The translations under genes were made by a program, and so were the position numbers. Positions 19,352 through 27,266 of a stretch of DNA of 64,000 nucleotides are shown here, piece after piece. The stretch covers positions 111,982-175,981 of the forward strand of contig CADBFN010000003.1 in the NCBI GenBank assembly GCA_902794035.1. The letters run 5' to 3'. This DNA comes from an uncultured bacterium. GTDB taxonomy: Bacteria; Cyanobacteriota; Vampirovibrionia; Gastranaerophilales; Gastranaerophilaceae. The notes beneath the pieces were generated by a model. It was not told where the DNA came from and did no database searches. It worked only from the letters and a program-made list of their open reading frames with translations. Every line of letters begins with the position of its first letter. Position 1 is the first letter of the stretch.

Positions 19352-20065
19352 ATGGCTAAAGAAATAAGAAATTTTAACAGAAGATTTGCAAAAGAATACC
19401 ATTGGTTTAGAACACTTTTTTATATGTCATTTCTTTATTTTGTCGTATTTACAATATACAATATTTACTATGACTATAAAATAGAAGGCAGAGAGAATTT
19501 ACCTGCCAGAACAGCCAAAAAGGGTAAATATATATATGCTGCAAACCATGTATCGCAGTTAGATCCGCCTATGGTGGTTATGGGGGCAAATTGTCCAATT
19601 GCATTTATGGCTAAGAAAGAACTATTTGAGCCTAATTGTAAATTAAAATGGCTGGTTGCACGACTTGGCGCATTTGCAGTTGATAGAACAAAACCTGAAA
19701 TTGCTACATTTAAAACTGTCAAAGATATATTGACCACATCATGGTCGCTTGGAATATTTCCACAAGGAACAGTAAAGCCATACGGAAAACTGGAAGGAAT
19801 AAAAAAAGGATTTGCGGAAATTGCAAAAGTCGCAAAAGCTGATATAGTTCCTGTAGCAATCGCAGAATGGACAGGATATTTAAAAGTTTGGCCAATTTTT
19901 CCGTTTAAAAGGCAACATGTAGTTATAAAAATAGGAAAACCTATTTCATATAAACTTTCGCATGATGAAATTATCTATCAATGGGCTCAACAGATATCAG
20001 AAATGGCCAATTATGAAAACTGCATTCCAAAACCTGAATCTATGAAAGAGGAAGTTAAAGTTTAA
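19352..20065 (+). CDS. 1-acyl-sn-glycerol-3-phosphate acyltransferase (PlsC family), copy 2
   Basis: 237 aa paralogue of the preceding gene. Motifs NHVSQLDPP (catalytic His/Asp, about residues 66-74), AFMAKKELF and FPQGTVKPYG are clear. The N-terminal hydrophobic segment FYMSFLYFVVFTIYNIYY is a likely membrane anchor absent in this form from copy 1. The ATG begins on the base after the upstream TAA; GGGAG inside the upstream gene's end serves as ribosome binding site. Tandem duplication with divergence suggests different acyl or head-group preference (inference). It ends 14 bp from the convergent prepilin gene, with no clear terminator. Confidence 0.9.
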   Translation: MAKEIRNFNRRFAKEYHWFRTLFYMSFLYFVVFTIYNIYYDYKIEGRENLPARTAKKGKYIYAANHVSQLDPPMVVMGANCPIAFMAKKELFEPNCKLKWLVARLGAFAVDRTKPEIATFKTVKDILTTSWSLGIFPQGTVKPYGKLEGIKKGFAEIAKVAKADIVPVAIAEWTGYLKVWPIFPFKRQHVVIKIGKPISYKLSHDEIIYQWAQQISEMANYENCIPKPESMKEEVKV

Positions 20066-20079
20066 AGGCCATAATTTTA

Positions 20080-21273
20080 CTACAGGTCACCCACACAAAC
20101 GACCTTAAAACCTGAAGTATTACGACCAAAGGAATTATAGTTTGTCGGAATTGCTCTGGAATGTTGAAAGTCCATTGAGTATGCATGATGATTATTTGAT
20201 TCTCTGCTAGACCACAAGGAAGAGTATTCTAAACCAGACAACCCCGCAGGAGCCTTACTGTTATCAAATTCACCTTCACATGTCTTTGTTAAATCATTGC
20301 AAGTTGGATAAATTGTCTTAGCTAATTCATACAAATCATCCCACGTTGGTAAGTTTTGAACTCCGCCACATTTTTCTACTGCTGCAGCCCAGTAGTCATT
20401 ATCATCTGAGCGACAATTCTTTATACCTAATGATTCTTTTTTGGCTTCACAATCTGCTTTAGTCATTGGTGTTGTGACGGGTTCAGCTTTCCATTTTGTA
20501 AAATCTCTGCGTTTAGCAATTCGCTGAGCCTCTAATTCTTCATCACTCATTCTTCCTGCACCAAATTGTGATCTGCCCGCATTGGTCGCAGGTTCTACTG
20601 TACCATCATGAAACACCACAGGATATACATCTCCAACTTTTGAACCAGTTGTTTTGAGAGTACATGCGTTATCTGCATCAAGAGAGGATGTTCCGTCTGC
20701 ACATGTGACTTCTTTATTTGGCAAACTTACCCCGTTTACATCTATAAATCCGATACAATTTTTTAGTCCGTTTTCATCTGTTAAAATTGATTTATTGATT
20801 ATCTTTCCACTTTCAAGCGAACAGCGTTTTGCATTTGGGTTAAAACCAACAAGTGAACCGTCTGCCATTGAATAAATCAAAAAATTAGTTGGGTCAAAAC
20901 CTTCTGTTGTTGTCGTAATTTTGTATTTTGAAAATAATATAGGGCCACTAATTTGACCATAAACACCCATGTAATTTTTGGCAGACAATGTACTGTTAAA
21001 CAAAGCGCACATTGTTGCGCTGGAATCTGAAAACTTATCTCTTTCGCAGGTTGAAGGGGCACTTTCAGATGTTATTGAACCATAATCCATATCATACTGA
21101 GCCTGAGCAGAAATTGCCGCCTGATTTAAGGTAGATAATTCTTTTTTAAACAGAGTAGAAAATTTCTTACTATTCGAATTTTGAATTAATGTTGGGATTG
21201 TTATTGCGGCTACTACACCCACAATACCAATTGTTATCATTAATTCTGCCAAAGTGAAGGCTCTGCTTTTCAT
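20080..21273 (-). CDS. Type IV prepilin-like protein
   Basis: 397 aa. The N-terminus MKSRAFTLAELMITIGIVGV is a class III (prepilin) signal. Cleavage is expected between Ala5 and Phe6, with the conserved Glu at +5 and a hydrophobic stretch to about residue 28. The -1 residue is Ala, not the usual Gly. The rest is an extracellular globular region rich in Cys (about 14), ending in LWSSRES...FKVVCVGDL, which resembles the Lcl/DUF1566-type C-terminus found on surface proteins. Major pilins are about 150 aa, so this is a minor pseudopilin or pilus-tip-like protein (inference). No pilus assembly genes are in the window. It is divergent from a small XRE regulator with shared operator-like repeats between them. 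Confidence 0.8.
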   Translation of the reverse strand: MKSRAFTLAELMITIGIVGVVAAITIPTLIQNSNSKKFSTLFKKELSTLNQAAISAQAQYDMDYGSITSESAPSTCERDKFSDSSATMCALFNSTLSAKNYMGVYGQISGPILFSKYKITTTTEGFDPTNFLIYSMADGSLVGFNPNAKRCSLESGKIINKSILTDENGLKNCIGFIDVNGVSLPNKEVTCADGTSSLDADNACTLKTTGSKVGDVYPVVFHDGTVEPATNAGRSQFGAGRMSDEELEAQRIAKRRDFTKWKAEPVTTPMTKADCEAKKESLGIKNCRSDDNDYWAAAVEKCGGVQNLPTWDDLYELAKTIYPTCNDLTKTCEGEFDNSKAPAGLSGLEYSSLWSSRESNNHHAYSMDFQHSRAIPTNYNSFGRNTSGFKVVCVGDL

Positions 21274-21288
21274 AAAATATAACCCTTC

Positions 21289-21362
21289 TATATAAGTTAT
21301 AAGTAATATAATATAGGTTATAACACTATACTATTTATAAGTCAAACTTTTTATACTTATAA
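21289..21362. promoter_or_regulatory. Repeated TTATAAGT sites between the divergent prepilin and XRE genes
   Basis: TTATAAGT occurs at 21297-21304 and 21335-21342, inverted as ACTTATAA at 21355-21362, with a near copy ATATAAGT at 21289-21296. The last site lies just before the XRE start (21366), which has no Shine-Dalgarno. This suits autoregulation and control of the prepilin gene by the XRE protein (inference). Confidence 0.45.
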
Positions 21363-21365
21363 ATT

Positions 21366-21587
21366 ATGGACAAGGAAACACTTTTAAAAAAATTTGGGAA
21401 GAATTTAAAAATTGAACGAATAAAAAAAGACTTAACACAAGAAGGTCTTGCTGAAATAATGGGCGTCTCACAAAACTATATTGCAAGTATTGAATGCGGA
21501 AAAGCAAACATGTCATTAGCTAAAATACTTGAGCTATCCGCTTTTTTGAAAATACCAATTGAAAGACTACTGGATTTCAGTAATTAA
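21366..21587 (+). CDS. Small XRE-family (Cro/CI-type) transcriptional regulator
   Basis: 73 aa, essentially one helix-turn-helix DNA-binding domain. It reads GKNLKIERIKKDLTQEGLA, then EIMGVSQNYIASIECGKANM and LAKILELSAFLKIPIERLLDF, the five-helix HTH_3 pattern with the recognition helix around SQNYIASIE. There is no effector domain. It is divergent from the prepilin gene with repeated TTATAAGT elements between them. No ribosome binding site is visible, so translation may be leaderless. A terminator follows 11 nt after the stop. Target genes are unknown; the prepilin is the obvious candidate. Confidence 0.9.
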   Translation: MDKETLLKKFGKNLKIERIKKDLTQEGLAEIMGVSQNYIASIECGKANMSLAKILELSAFLKIPIERLLDFSN

Positions 21588-21598
21588 AAAAAGCAATA

Positions 21599-21624
21599 AA
21601 AAGCCCCTGTTGAGAGGGGCTTTT
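21599..21624. terminator. Bidirectional terminator between XRE and HEAT-repeat genes
   Basis: AAAAGCCCCT and AGGGGCTTTT flank a 6-nt loop (stem 21599-21608 with 21615-21624). The A/T tracts allow function in both directions for converging genes. Confidence 0.85.
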
Positions 21625-21665
21625 ATTAAAGAAAGGAAATTTACGAATCTTTCTGATAAATCCGA

Positions 21666-22724
21666 TTAAGCCATTTTATCTAATTTATCAAGAGCTGATT
21701 GAGCTGCTTTTGCTACGCTTGCATCCTGATCGTTTTTAGCAACGGTAAATAATGTTGTTAAATCTTTTTTGTATTCAGGATCCTGAATATAGCTTAATGC
21801 TTCAATTGCAGATTCTCTAACCATAGGGTTAGGATTATCTTTTAACTGATTTACTACATTTACTGCTGAAGGTAAATCTGTTAAAGGTACTGTGTCGTTA
21901 GATAATTTTTTAACTTCCTGAGCATAAACTTTATCTAACAATGCAATTGAGAACAATGCATAACTTTTATTTCTTTCAGCCATTTCTTTTGGTGAGTAAG
22001 CATTTGCTAAATCTTCGTCTTCTTTGCTTACTTTTTCACCATTAACTAATTTTTGTCTGATTTCAATTTGCTTTTGGGAAGGACCTTCAACTTTTGAAGA
22101 ATCAAAAGCGATAATGTCGTTCAAAGCTTTGAAAACTTGTTTATCAACTAATTCCGGAGCTTTTTCAGGCTGTTTGTTTACGATATCAGCAATTTCTTCC
22201 ATTGCAGCTGCCTGTCCTTCGAAATCAGGGTTTGCTAATCTTGAAATAAATCCGTTTAAATCAATCGCAGGTTCAACCGGTTTTGGCTGCTCTATTACAG
22301 GAGGATTTGAAACCTGTGGTTGAGGAACTTGTGCAGTTGGAGTCTGAACCGGAACAGGTTGCGGCGGATAATTTATATTTGTTTGTCCGCCAGGAGCTGC
22401 CGTAGGGTATTGAACCGGAGCCTGAGGATATTGTACAGGGGCTTGTGGATACTGTACAGGAGCCGGATTATATACAGGAGCCGTTGCTACCTGATTATCT
22501 GCCGGCTGAGGGCATGGGCAATAAATTGGAGCCTGTGGATAATTGTATATTGGCGCATTTACCGGTGCATACTGTGGTTGATATTGCGGCTGACATGGAG
22601 TCATGCCACCAACAGACGGATTATGTATATCTATTTTAACCGCATTGTAGTTTGGTTGTTGAGGTAATGCATAATTTGGTGCTTGTACCGGATATATCGG
22701 CTGCATCATTGGTACTTGATTCAT
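21666..22724 (-). CDS. HEAT-repeat protein with Pro/Gln/Tyr-rich N-terminus
   Basis: 352 aa. Residues 1-150 are low-complexity, rich in Pro, Gln, Tyr and Ala (repeats such as PVQYPQAPVQYPQA). Residues about 150-350 are helical, with at least two HEAT-like repeats near the C-terminus: VVNQLKDNPNPMVRESAIEAL and LFTVAKNDQDASVAKAAQSAL. HEAT repeats form protein-binding solenoids. No signal peptide or membrane segment is seen, so a cytoplasmic scaffold is likely. AGGAAAGGAAG precedes the ATG. The specific role is unknown; no linked operon partner. Confidence 0.75.
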   Translation of the reverse strand: MNQVPMMQPIYPVQAPNYALPQQPNYNAVKIDIHNPSVGGMTPCQPQYQPQYAPVNAPIYNYPQAPIYCPCPQPADNQVATAPVYNPAPVQYPQAPVQYPQAPVQYPTAAPGGQTNINYPPQPVPVQTPTAQVPQPQVSNPPVIEQPKPVEPAIDLNGFISRLANPDFEGQAAAMEEIADIVNKQPEKAPELVDKQVFKALNDIIAFDSSKVEGPSQKQIEIRQKLVNGEKVSKEDEDLANAYSPKEMAERNKSYALFSIALLDKVYAQEVKKLSNDTVPLTDLPSAVNVVNQLKDNPNPMVRESAIEALSYIQDPEYKKDLTTLFTVAKNDQDASVAKAAQSALDKLDKMA

Positions 22725-22969
22725 AAATTCTTCCTTTCCTACATAAAAATTAAGTCTATTACCATTCTACCTATTAAATGTTCGTGAATATAAATAATTG
22801 CGGTAAAATATATACGATTTTAATAAAAGTTTACAATAACAGGTTGAAAATCAATAATATCTTAAAATTGTATATATAAATTCTGAATAATAGCAAGAAT
22901 TTTTTTTTTGTGATAATATAATAAAAGAAGGGGATATACATTCTATTAAACAGAATTATAGGGATTAAA

Positions 22970-23929
22970 ATGATTATAGATAAGAATTCGACTCAATCAA
23001 TCAGAAAAGTTTTTGGTAATACTTTGGCACAAGTAGGAGAATTAAATAAAAATGTTGTTGTGCTTGATGCAGATTTGTCATGCTCAACTCAAACAAAGAT
23101 ATTTGCAGACAAATACCCTGACAGATTTTTTAATTGCGGAATAGCAGAACAGGATATGATAGCAACCGCAGCAGGACTTGCTACACAAGGTAAAACACCT
23201 TTTGCCGCAACATTTGCAATGTTTGCAACCGGAAGAACATATGACCAGATAAGAAACGGTGTATGCTACTCAGACCTTAATGTAAAAATTGTAGGCACGC
23301 ATGGCGGTATAACAGTTGGAGAAGACGGTGCTACTCATCAGGCTCTTGAAGATATTGCTTTGATGAGAGAAATTCCGCACATGACCGTAATTGTTCCGGC
23401 AGACGCCAGAGAATGTGAAGAAGTAGTCAAATATGCATCTTTACACAAAGGCCCGATGTATATAAGACTTTCAAGATGCAACGTCCCAGATATTTTTGAT
23501 GAAAAATACCATTTTAACATTCATAAAGCCGTAACTGTAGAAGAAGGTTCTGATATAACAGTATTTACAAACGGAGAATTACTTGCAGAATGTATTTTAG
23601 CTTCTCAGGAATTAAAAAAAGAAGGAATCTCAGTTAAAGTTGTCAATGTTCCTGTAGTCAAACCAATTGATAAATCAACAATTATTGAATGTGCAAAAAA
23701 TTCAAAATTTATGATTACCGTTGAGAATCACTCAACAACAGGGGGCTTAGGCTCTGCAGTTTGTGAAGTCGTTTGCGGGAATTGCCCGACAAAAGTATAT
23801 AGAATCGGTATTCATGATGAATTTGGTCAAAGCGGAAAATCAGGGGAGCTTGTAGAATACTACGGGCTTGATTCAAAAGCACTGGTCAAAAGAATAAAAA
23901 GCATGTACAAAAAGGAAACTAATTCATGA
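22970..23929 (+). CDS. Transketolase, C-terminal subunit
   Basis: 319 aa. It covers only the pyrimidine-binding and C-terminal domains of transketolase (VVVLDADLSCSTQTKIF, FNCGIAEQDMIATAAGLA with the catalytic Glu, THGGITVGEDGATHQALED, and a C-domain ending in EFGQSGKSGELVEYYGL). The thiamine-diphosphate PP domain (GDG...N motif) is normally the N-terminal half and is absent here. Neighbouring genes do not encode it. In split transketolases the two halves are usually adjacent, so the N-subunit must lie elsewhere. AGGGA precedes the ATG, and its TGA overlaps the ftsE ATG (ATGA), implying co-transcription. Confidence 0.9.
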   Translation: MIIDKNSTQSIRKVFGNTLAQVGELNKNVVVLDADLSCSTQTKIFADKYPDRFFNCGIAEQDMIATAAGLATQGKTPFAATFAMFATGRTYDQIRNGVCYSDLNVKIVGTHGGITVGEDGATHQALEDIALMREIPHMTVIVPADARECEEVVKYASLHKGPMYIRLSRCNVPDIFDEKYHFNIHKAVTVEEGSDITVFTNGELLAECILASQELKKEGISVKVVNVPVVKPIDKSTIIECAKNSKFMITVENHSTTGGLGSAVCEVVCGNCPTKVYRIGIHDEFGQSGKSGELVEYYGLDSKALVKRIKSMYKKETNS

Positions 23930-24603
23930 TTAAACTTAAAAATGTAACTAAGAAATATAAGAATGATCATTATGCTTTAAGAAACATTAATCTTGAAATA
24001 AATTCCGGCGAATTTGTTTTTGTAGTAGGTTCTTCTGGTGCTGGCAAATCTACATTGATGAAATTACTATACAGCGAAGAAAAGCCTACAAGCGGAATTG
24101 TATCAATCGGAGGAATCAATATTGCAAATATAAAAAGTAATAAAATTCCGAATTTAAGACGTTGCATGGGTATCGTATTTCAGGATTATAAATTATTACA
24201 AAATCAAACCGTTTTTGATAATGTCGCATATGTTATCAGAACACTTGGTATTAGCAGTAAGGAAATTAATGCACGAGTTAAAGGTGCATTAAAAATTGTA
24301 GGTTTATATGAAAAAATGAATGCAACCCCTGCAGAATTATCAGGTGGTGAACAGCAAAGAGTCGGCATTGCAAGAGCTATTGTTAATGGACCGCCATTAC
24401 TTATTGCAGACGAACCGACAGGGAATCTGGACCCGCAAAATTCGATGGAAATTATGCAAATACTTGATCAAATTAACCAAAGAGGAATTACAGTAATTGT
24501 TTCAACACATGACAATAATATGGTAGATTACTTCAGAAAAAGAGTAATCAAACTTGATCATGGCGAAATAGTAAAAGACATGCAAGCAGGTACATATGAA
24601 TAA
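23926..24603 (+). CDS. ftsE: Cell-division ABC transporter ATP-binding protein FtsE
   Basis: 225 aa, typical. It is the ATPase of the FtsEX complex, which transmits cell-division signals to periplasmic cell-wall hydrolases. Walker A GSSGAGKST (about 35-43), a Q-loop in GIVFQDYKLL, signature LSGGEQQRVGIARA, Walker B LLIADEPTGNLD and H-loop STHD are all intact. The start overlaps the transketolase stop by 4 nt and its end overlaps ftsX by 8 nt, so the run is translationally coupled. Confidence 0.95.
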   Translation: MIKLKNVTKKYKNDHYALRNINLEINSGEFVFVVGSSGAGKSTLMKLLYSEEKPTSGIVSIGGINIANIKSNKIPNLRRCMGIVFQDYKLLQNQTVFDNVAYVIRTLGISSKEINARVKGALKIVGLYEKMNATPAELSGGEQQRVGIARAIVNGPPLLIADEPTGNLDPQNSMEIMQILDQINQRGITVIVSTHDNNMVDYFRKRVIKLDHGEIVKDMQAGTYE

Positions 24604-25495
24604 TAATTTAAAATCAAATGTAAAAAAACATATACCAAAAGATTGGCTCTGTGAATTAAGAATTCTTTTCAGACTTGGGATTCAGACAATTACAGATATT
24701 AAAAGAACAGGTTTGGTTAATATAGTTATTGTTACTACTATGGCTGCAATACTGATGATATTTGGCGCATGCTTCAGAACCGCATTGTCTATTTCTTCAT
24801 TTTCAAAAGAACTTGGCAGCGCACTGGAAATTTCTGTATATTTAAAAAGCTCATCAGACATGAAAGAAGCAAAATCAGAAATTGAAAAATTTGAGCATGT
24901 TGTGGAAATCACAACAATTTCAAAAGCCGTTTCATGGGATAAGCTGAAAACAGAAATGAAATTACCAAATATAGATAATCCTTTACCTGATACACTGCAT
25001 GTAAAAGTTGATGACCCTGAAAACCTTCAGCTGGTTTTTGACAAGATAAAATCTGTTAAATCAGTAGAAGATATGAGCTATGCAAAAGATTTGGCAAAAA
25101 AAATAGAGTTAGTAAATCATGTTGTAAATACAATTACATTGATTGTAATTTTGATTATGGGATTGCTGACAATCACCATAATTAACAATACAATACAGCT
25201 TGTTATCCAATCAAGGAAAGAAGAAATTGAAATAATGAGACTTATGGGCGTAAACAACTGGTACATAAGATTCCCGTTTATTATGCAAGGGGCCTTTTAT
25301 GGTTTTACAGGATCATTACTTGCTGCAATCCCGCTTAATTACATTCAAAACGGGCTTTTAAACGTACATAAATTTTTCATGGTTCCTTCTCCTCCTTATG
25401 CTCAGAACATTGTAATTTTGGTTATGTTTACTATGAGTATTTTGTTTGGAGCTGTTGGCAGCTATTGGTGCATCAAAAAACACTTACAGGTGTAG
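24596..25495 (+). CDS. ftsX: Cell-division protein FtsX
   Basis: 299 aa permease partner of FtsE. A cytoplasmic N-terminus precedes TM1 (about 38-60). A periplasmic domain of about 120 residues (ELGSALEISVYLKSSSDMKE) is followed by three TMs near 180-205, 225-250 and 270-292, the usual FtsX topology. RKEEIEIMRLMGVNNWYIRFPF is the conserved cytoplasmic loop that contacts FtsE. The start lies inside ftsE (8-nt overlap). Confidence 0.93.
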   Translation: MNNNLKSNVKKHIPKDWLCELRILFRLGIQTITDIKRTGLVNIVIVTTMAAILMIFGACFRTALSISSFSKELGSALEISVYLKSSSDMKEAKSEIEKFEHVVEITTISKAVSWDKLKTEMKLPNIDNPLPDTLHVKVDDPENLQLVFDKIKSVKSVEDMSYAKDLAKKIELVNHVVNTITLIVILIMGLLTITIINNTIQLVIQSRKEEIEIMRLMGVNNWYIRFPFIMQGAFYGFTGSLLAAIPLNYIQNGLLNVHKFFMVPSPPYAQNIVILVMFTMSILFGAVGSYWCIKKHLQV

Positions 25496-25500
25496 ATTTT

Positions 25501-26730
25501 ATGAGTGAACATATTATATTAATAAGCGAAAACAATGTTCAAGCTAAAGAATATTTGGCACAAATTAAAGCATTACGCAGATGCAATTTCCTTCAGACTG
25601 TATCAATTCAGGATTTAAAACAAACCTCATTTGATAATCTAAATATAATATTTATTAATGAAGATGAATACAATAATGAAGAATTATCAAAAACAATTAA
25701 ACTGATTAGAAGAAAAAATTCCTATAGCAAAGTTATTATACTAACTTCAAAAAATGTTCCGGAAAATTTAGCAGGAATATTTAGCCTTGGGATCTATGAT
25801 TTTATAAGCAAATCTTCTGTAATTGACGAAGCCGAAATAAAAATATTGAATTGCCTTAAATATATTTCACTGCAAAAAAATAACAATATACTATCAATAT
25901 TTATTGATATAACAAATTGCAGAAATTCAAAAACCGGACTTTATACACATAAAGCTCTGAAAGAAGCATTTTATTATTTAACAGAGCATAAAGAATTTAA
26001 AAATGCTGCATATATTATATTGGCGTTAGATGAAGAAAGTAAAACAAAATTTTCGATGAATCAATTAGGATTAAGTCTTAAAACTTGCTTGCGTAATACA
26101 GATATAATCGCGCAAGGTTCCGGGAAATTTTATCTTATTCTGCCTGATACTGACTATGAAGGAGCAAAAGTCGTATTAAATAAAATTTCAAACATTATGG
26201 GGAATGATATAAAAATTCACTCCGGAATAGCAAAAATTGGAATAAACAGACTTGAAGATATAGAAAAAAGAGCAAATGACAGCTTGAAATCTGCAATAAT
26301 TAATGATGAGTTATACACTTCATTAGAAAAGAATAATTATCTGAATGAGAATTGGGATAATAATGATAGAAAAGATAAACACTTCAAATTATTTTATAAA
26401 ACATATAATAAAAAACTAAATGACCTTATTCAACCATTATTTTTCAGATATGAAAAGCAATTTGAATCTATGTTAGATAACACAAATATTAATCAATATG
26501 CTAACGAAACTGAATGTGTATTTAGCTTAAAAGACCCAAAACATCATAGCGAACTCATTATGAAATACGACGGTTTTGCAAAAATAAATACCCAAATTAT
26601 ACATAAAGGACTTGATACAACTGAAAATTCAGAAGGAATCATTCCATTAAACAAGTTTGATGAAAAACTGATTTCAAAACTTTTAAATAAGCTTTACAGT
26701 GAGTTTTCCGGAGATTACACAAATGCTTGA
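25501..26730 (+). CDS. Pseudo-receiver plus degenerate GGDEF-domain protein
   Basis: 409 aa from ATG 25501, just after the ftsX stop (AGGTG 7 nt upstream); an upstream TTG/GTG-type extension overlapping ftsX is less likely. Residues 1-125 fold like a response-regulator receiver, but the phosphoacceptor strand reads NIIFINEDE, with Asn where Asp is expected. Residues about 135-275 resemble a diguanylate cyclase domain: 'LRNTDIIAQGSGKFYLILPDTDYEGAKVVLNKI' matches the region around the active loop, with GSGKF replacing GGDEF. Both catalytic sites are therefore lost. The last 130 residues are unassigned. It may act as a protein-binding or nucleotide-sensing module in the ftsEX operon (inference). 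The PilZ proteins in this window make c-di-GMP links worth checking. Confidence 0.75.
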   Translation: MSEHIILISENNVQAKEYLAQIKALRRCNFLQTVSIQDLKQTSFDNLNIIFINEDEYNNEELSKTIKLIRRKNSYSKVIILTSKNVPENLAGIFSLGIYDFISKSSVIDEAEIKILNCLKYISLQKNNNILSIFIDITNCRNSKTGLYTHKALKEAFYYLTEHKEFKNAAYIILALDEESKTKFSMNQLGLSLKTCLRNTDIIAQGSGKFYLILPDTDYEGAKVVLNKISNIMGNDIKIHSGIAKIGINRLEDIEKRANDSLKSAIINDELYTSLEKNNYLNENWDNNDRKDKHFKLFYKTYNKKLNDLIQPLFFRYEKQFESMLDNTNINQYANETECVFSLKDPKHHSELIMKYDGFAKINTQIIHKGLDTTENSEGIIPLNKFDEKLISKLLNKLYSEFSGDYTNA

Positions 26731-27265
26731 TATTAAAAATTGTTTACTCGTGATTATTGATATACAAGATAAACTTGTTAAAGCCGGATTTAACGGAGAT
26801 TTATGCGAAGAAAAAGCTGCCAAAATTTGTAAAACGGCTAATATACTCAACATCCCGACTATTATAACAGAGCAGTACCCCAAAGGCTTAGGTCATACAA
26901 CAAACGCAATAATGACAAATACTGCAGATTTCGCAACTATTATTGAAAAAAGCTCGTTTTCTGCATACTCAGAAAGTGAATTTCATCAAGAATTAAGTAA
27001 ATCAAATAAAAAGCAGGTAATCATAGCAGGTATTGAATTGCATATTTGCGTATTACAAACCGCTGTAGATTTAATAAAAAAGGGCTATGAGGTGTTCATT
27101 TTAAAAGATGCATGCACAAGCAGAAACAAAGATGAATTTGATACAGGGATTGAATTGTTAAAGCAGTATGGGGCAAAAATTACCTGCCTTGAAATTGTAC
27201 TTTTTCAACTTCTTAAAACTTCTCAAAATAAACATTTTAAAGAAATTCAAGCTTTGATTAAATAA
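26723..27265 (+). CDS. Isochorismatase-family cysteine hydrolase
   Basis: 180 aa from ATG 26723, which overlaps the upstream stop by 8 nt and has GGAG 9 nt upstream. Family members hydrolyse small amides or vinyl ethers (nicotinamidase, isochorismatase-like). The catalytic Asp is in VIIDIQDKLV (residue about 14). A central Lys is plausible in the IIEKSSFSAYSES region. The nucleophilic Cys is in AGIELHICVLQTA, with the cis-peptide position before it. The fold and length match the single-domain family. The substrate is not readable. It ends one base from the convergent U32 peptidase. Confidence 0.88.
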   Translation: MLDIKNCLLVIIDIQDKLVKAGFNGDLCEEKAAKICKTANILNIPTIITEQYPKGLGHTTNAIMTNTADFATIIEKSSFSAYSESEFHQELSKSNKKQVIIAGIELHICVLQTAVDLIKKGYEVFILKDACTSRNKDEFDTGIELLKQYGAKITCLEIVLFQLLKTSQNKHFKEIQALIK

Positions 27266-27266
27266 A

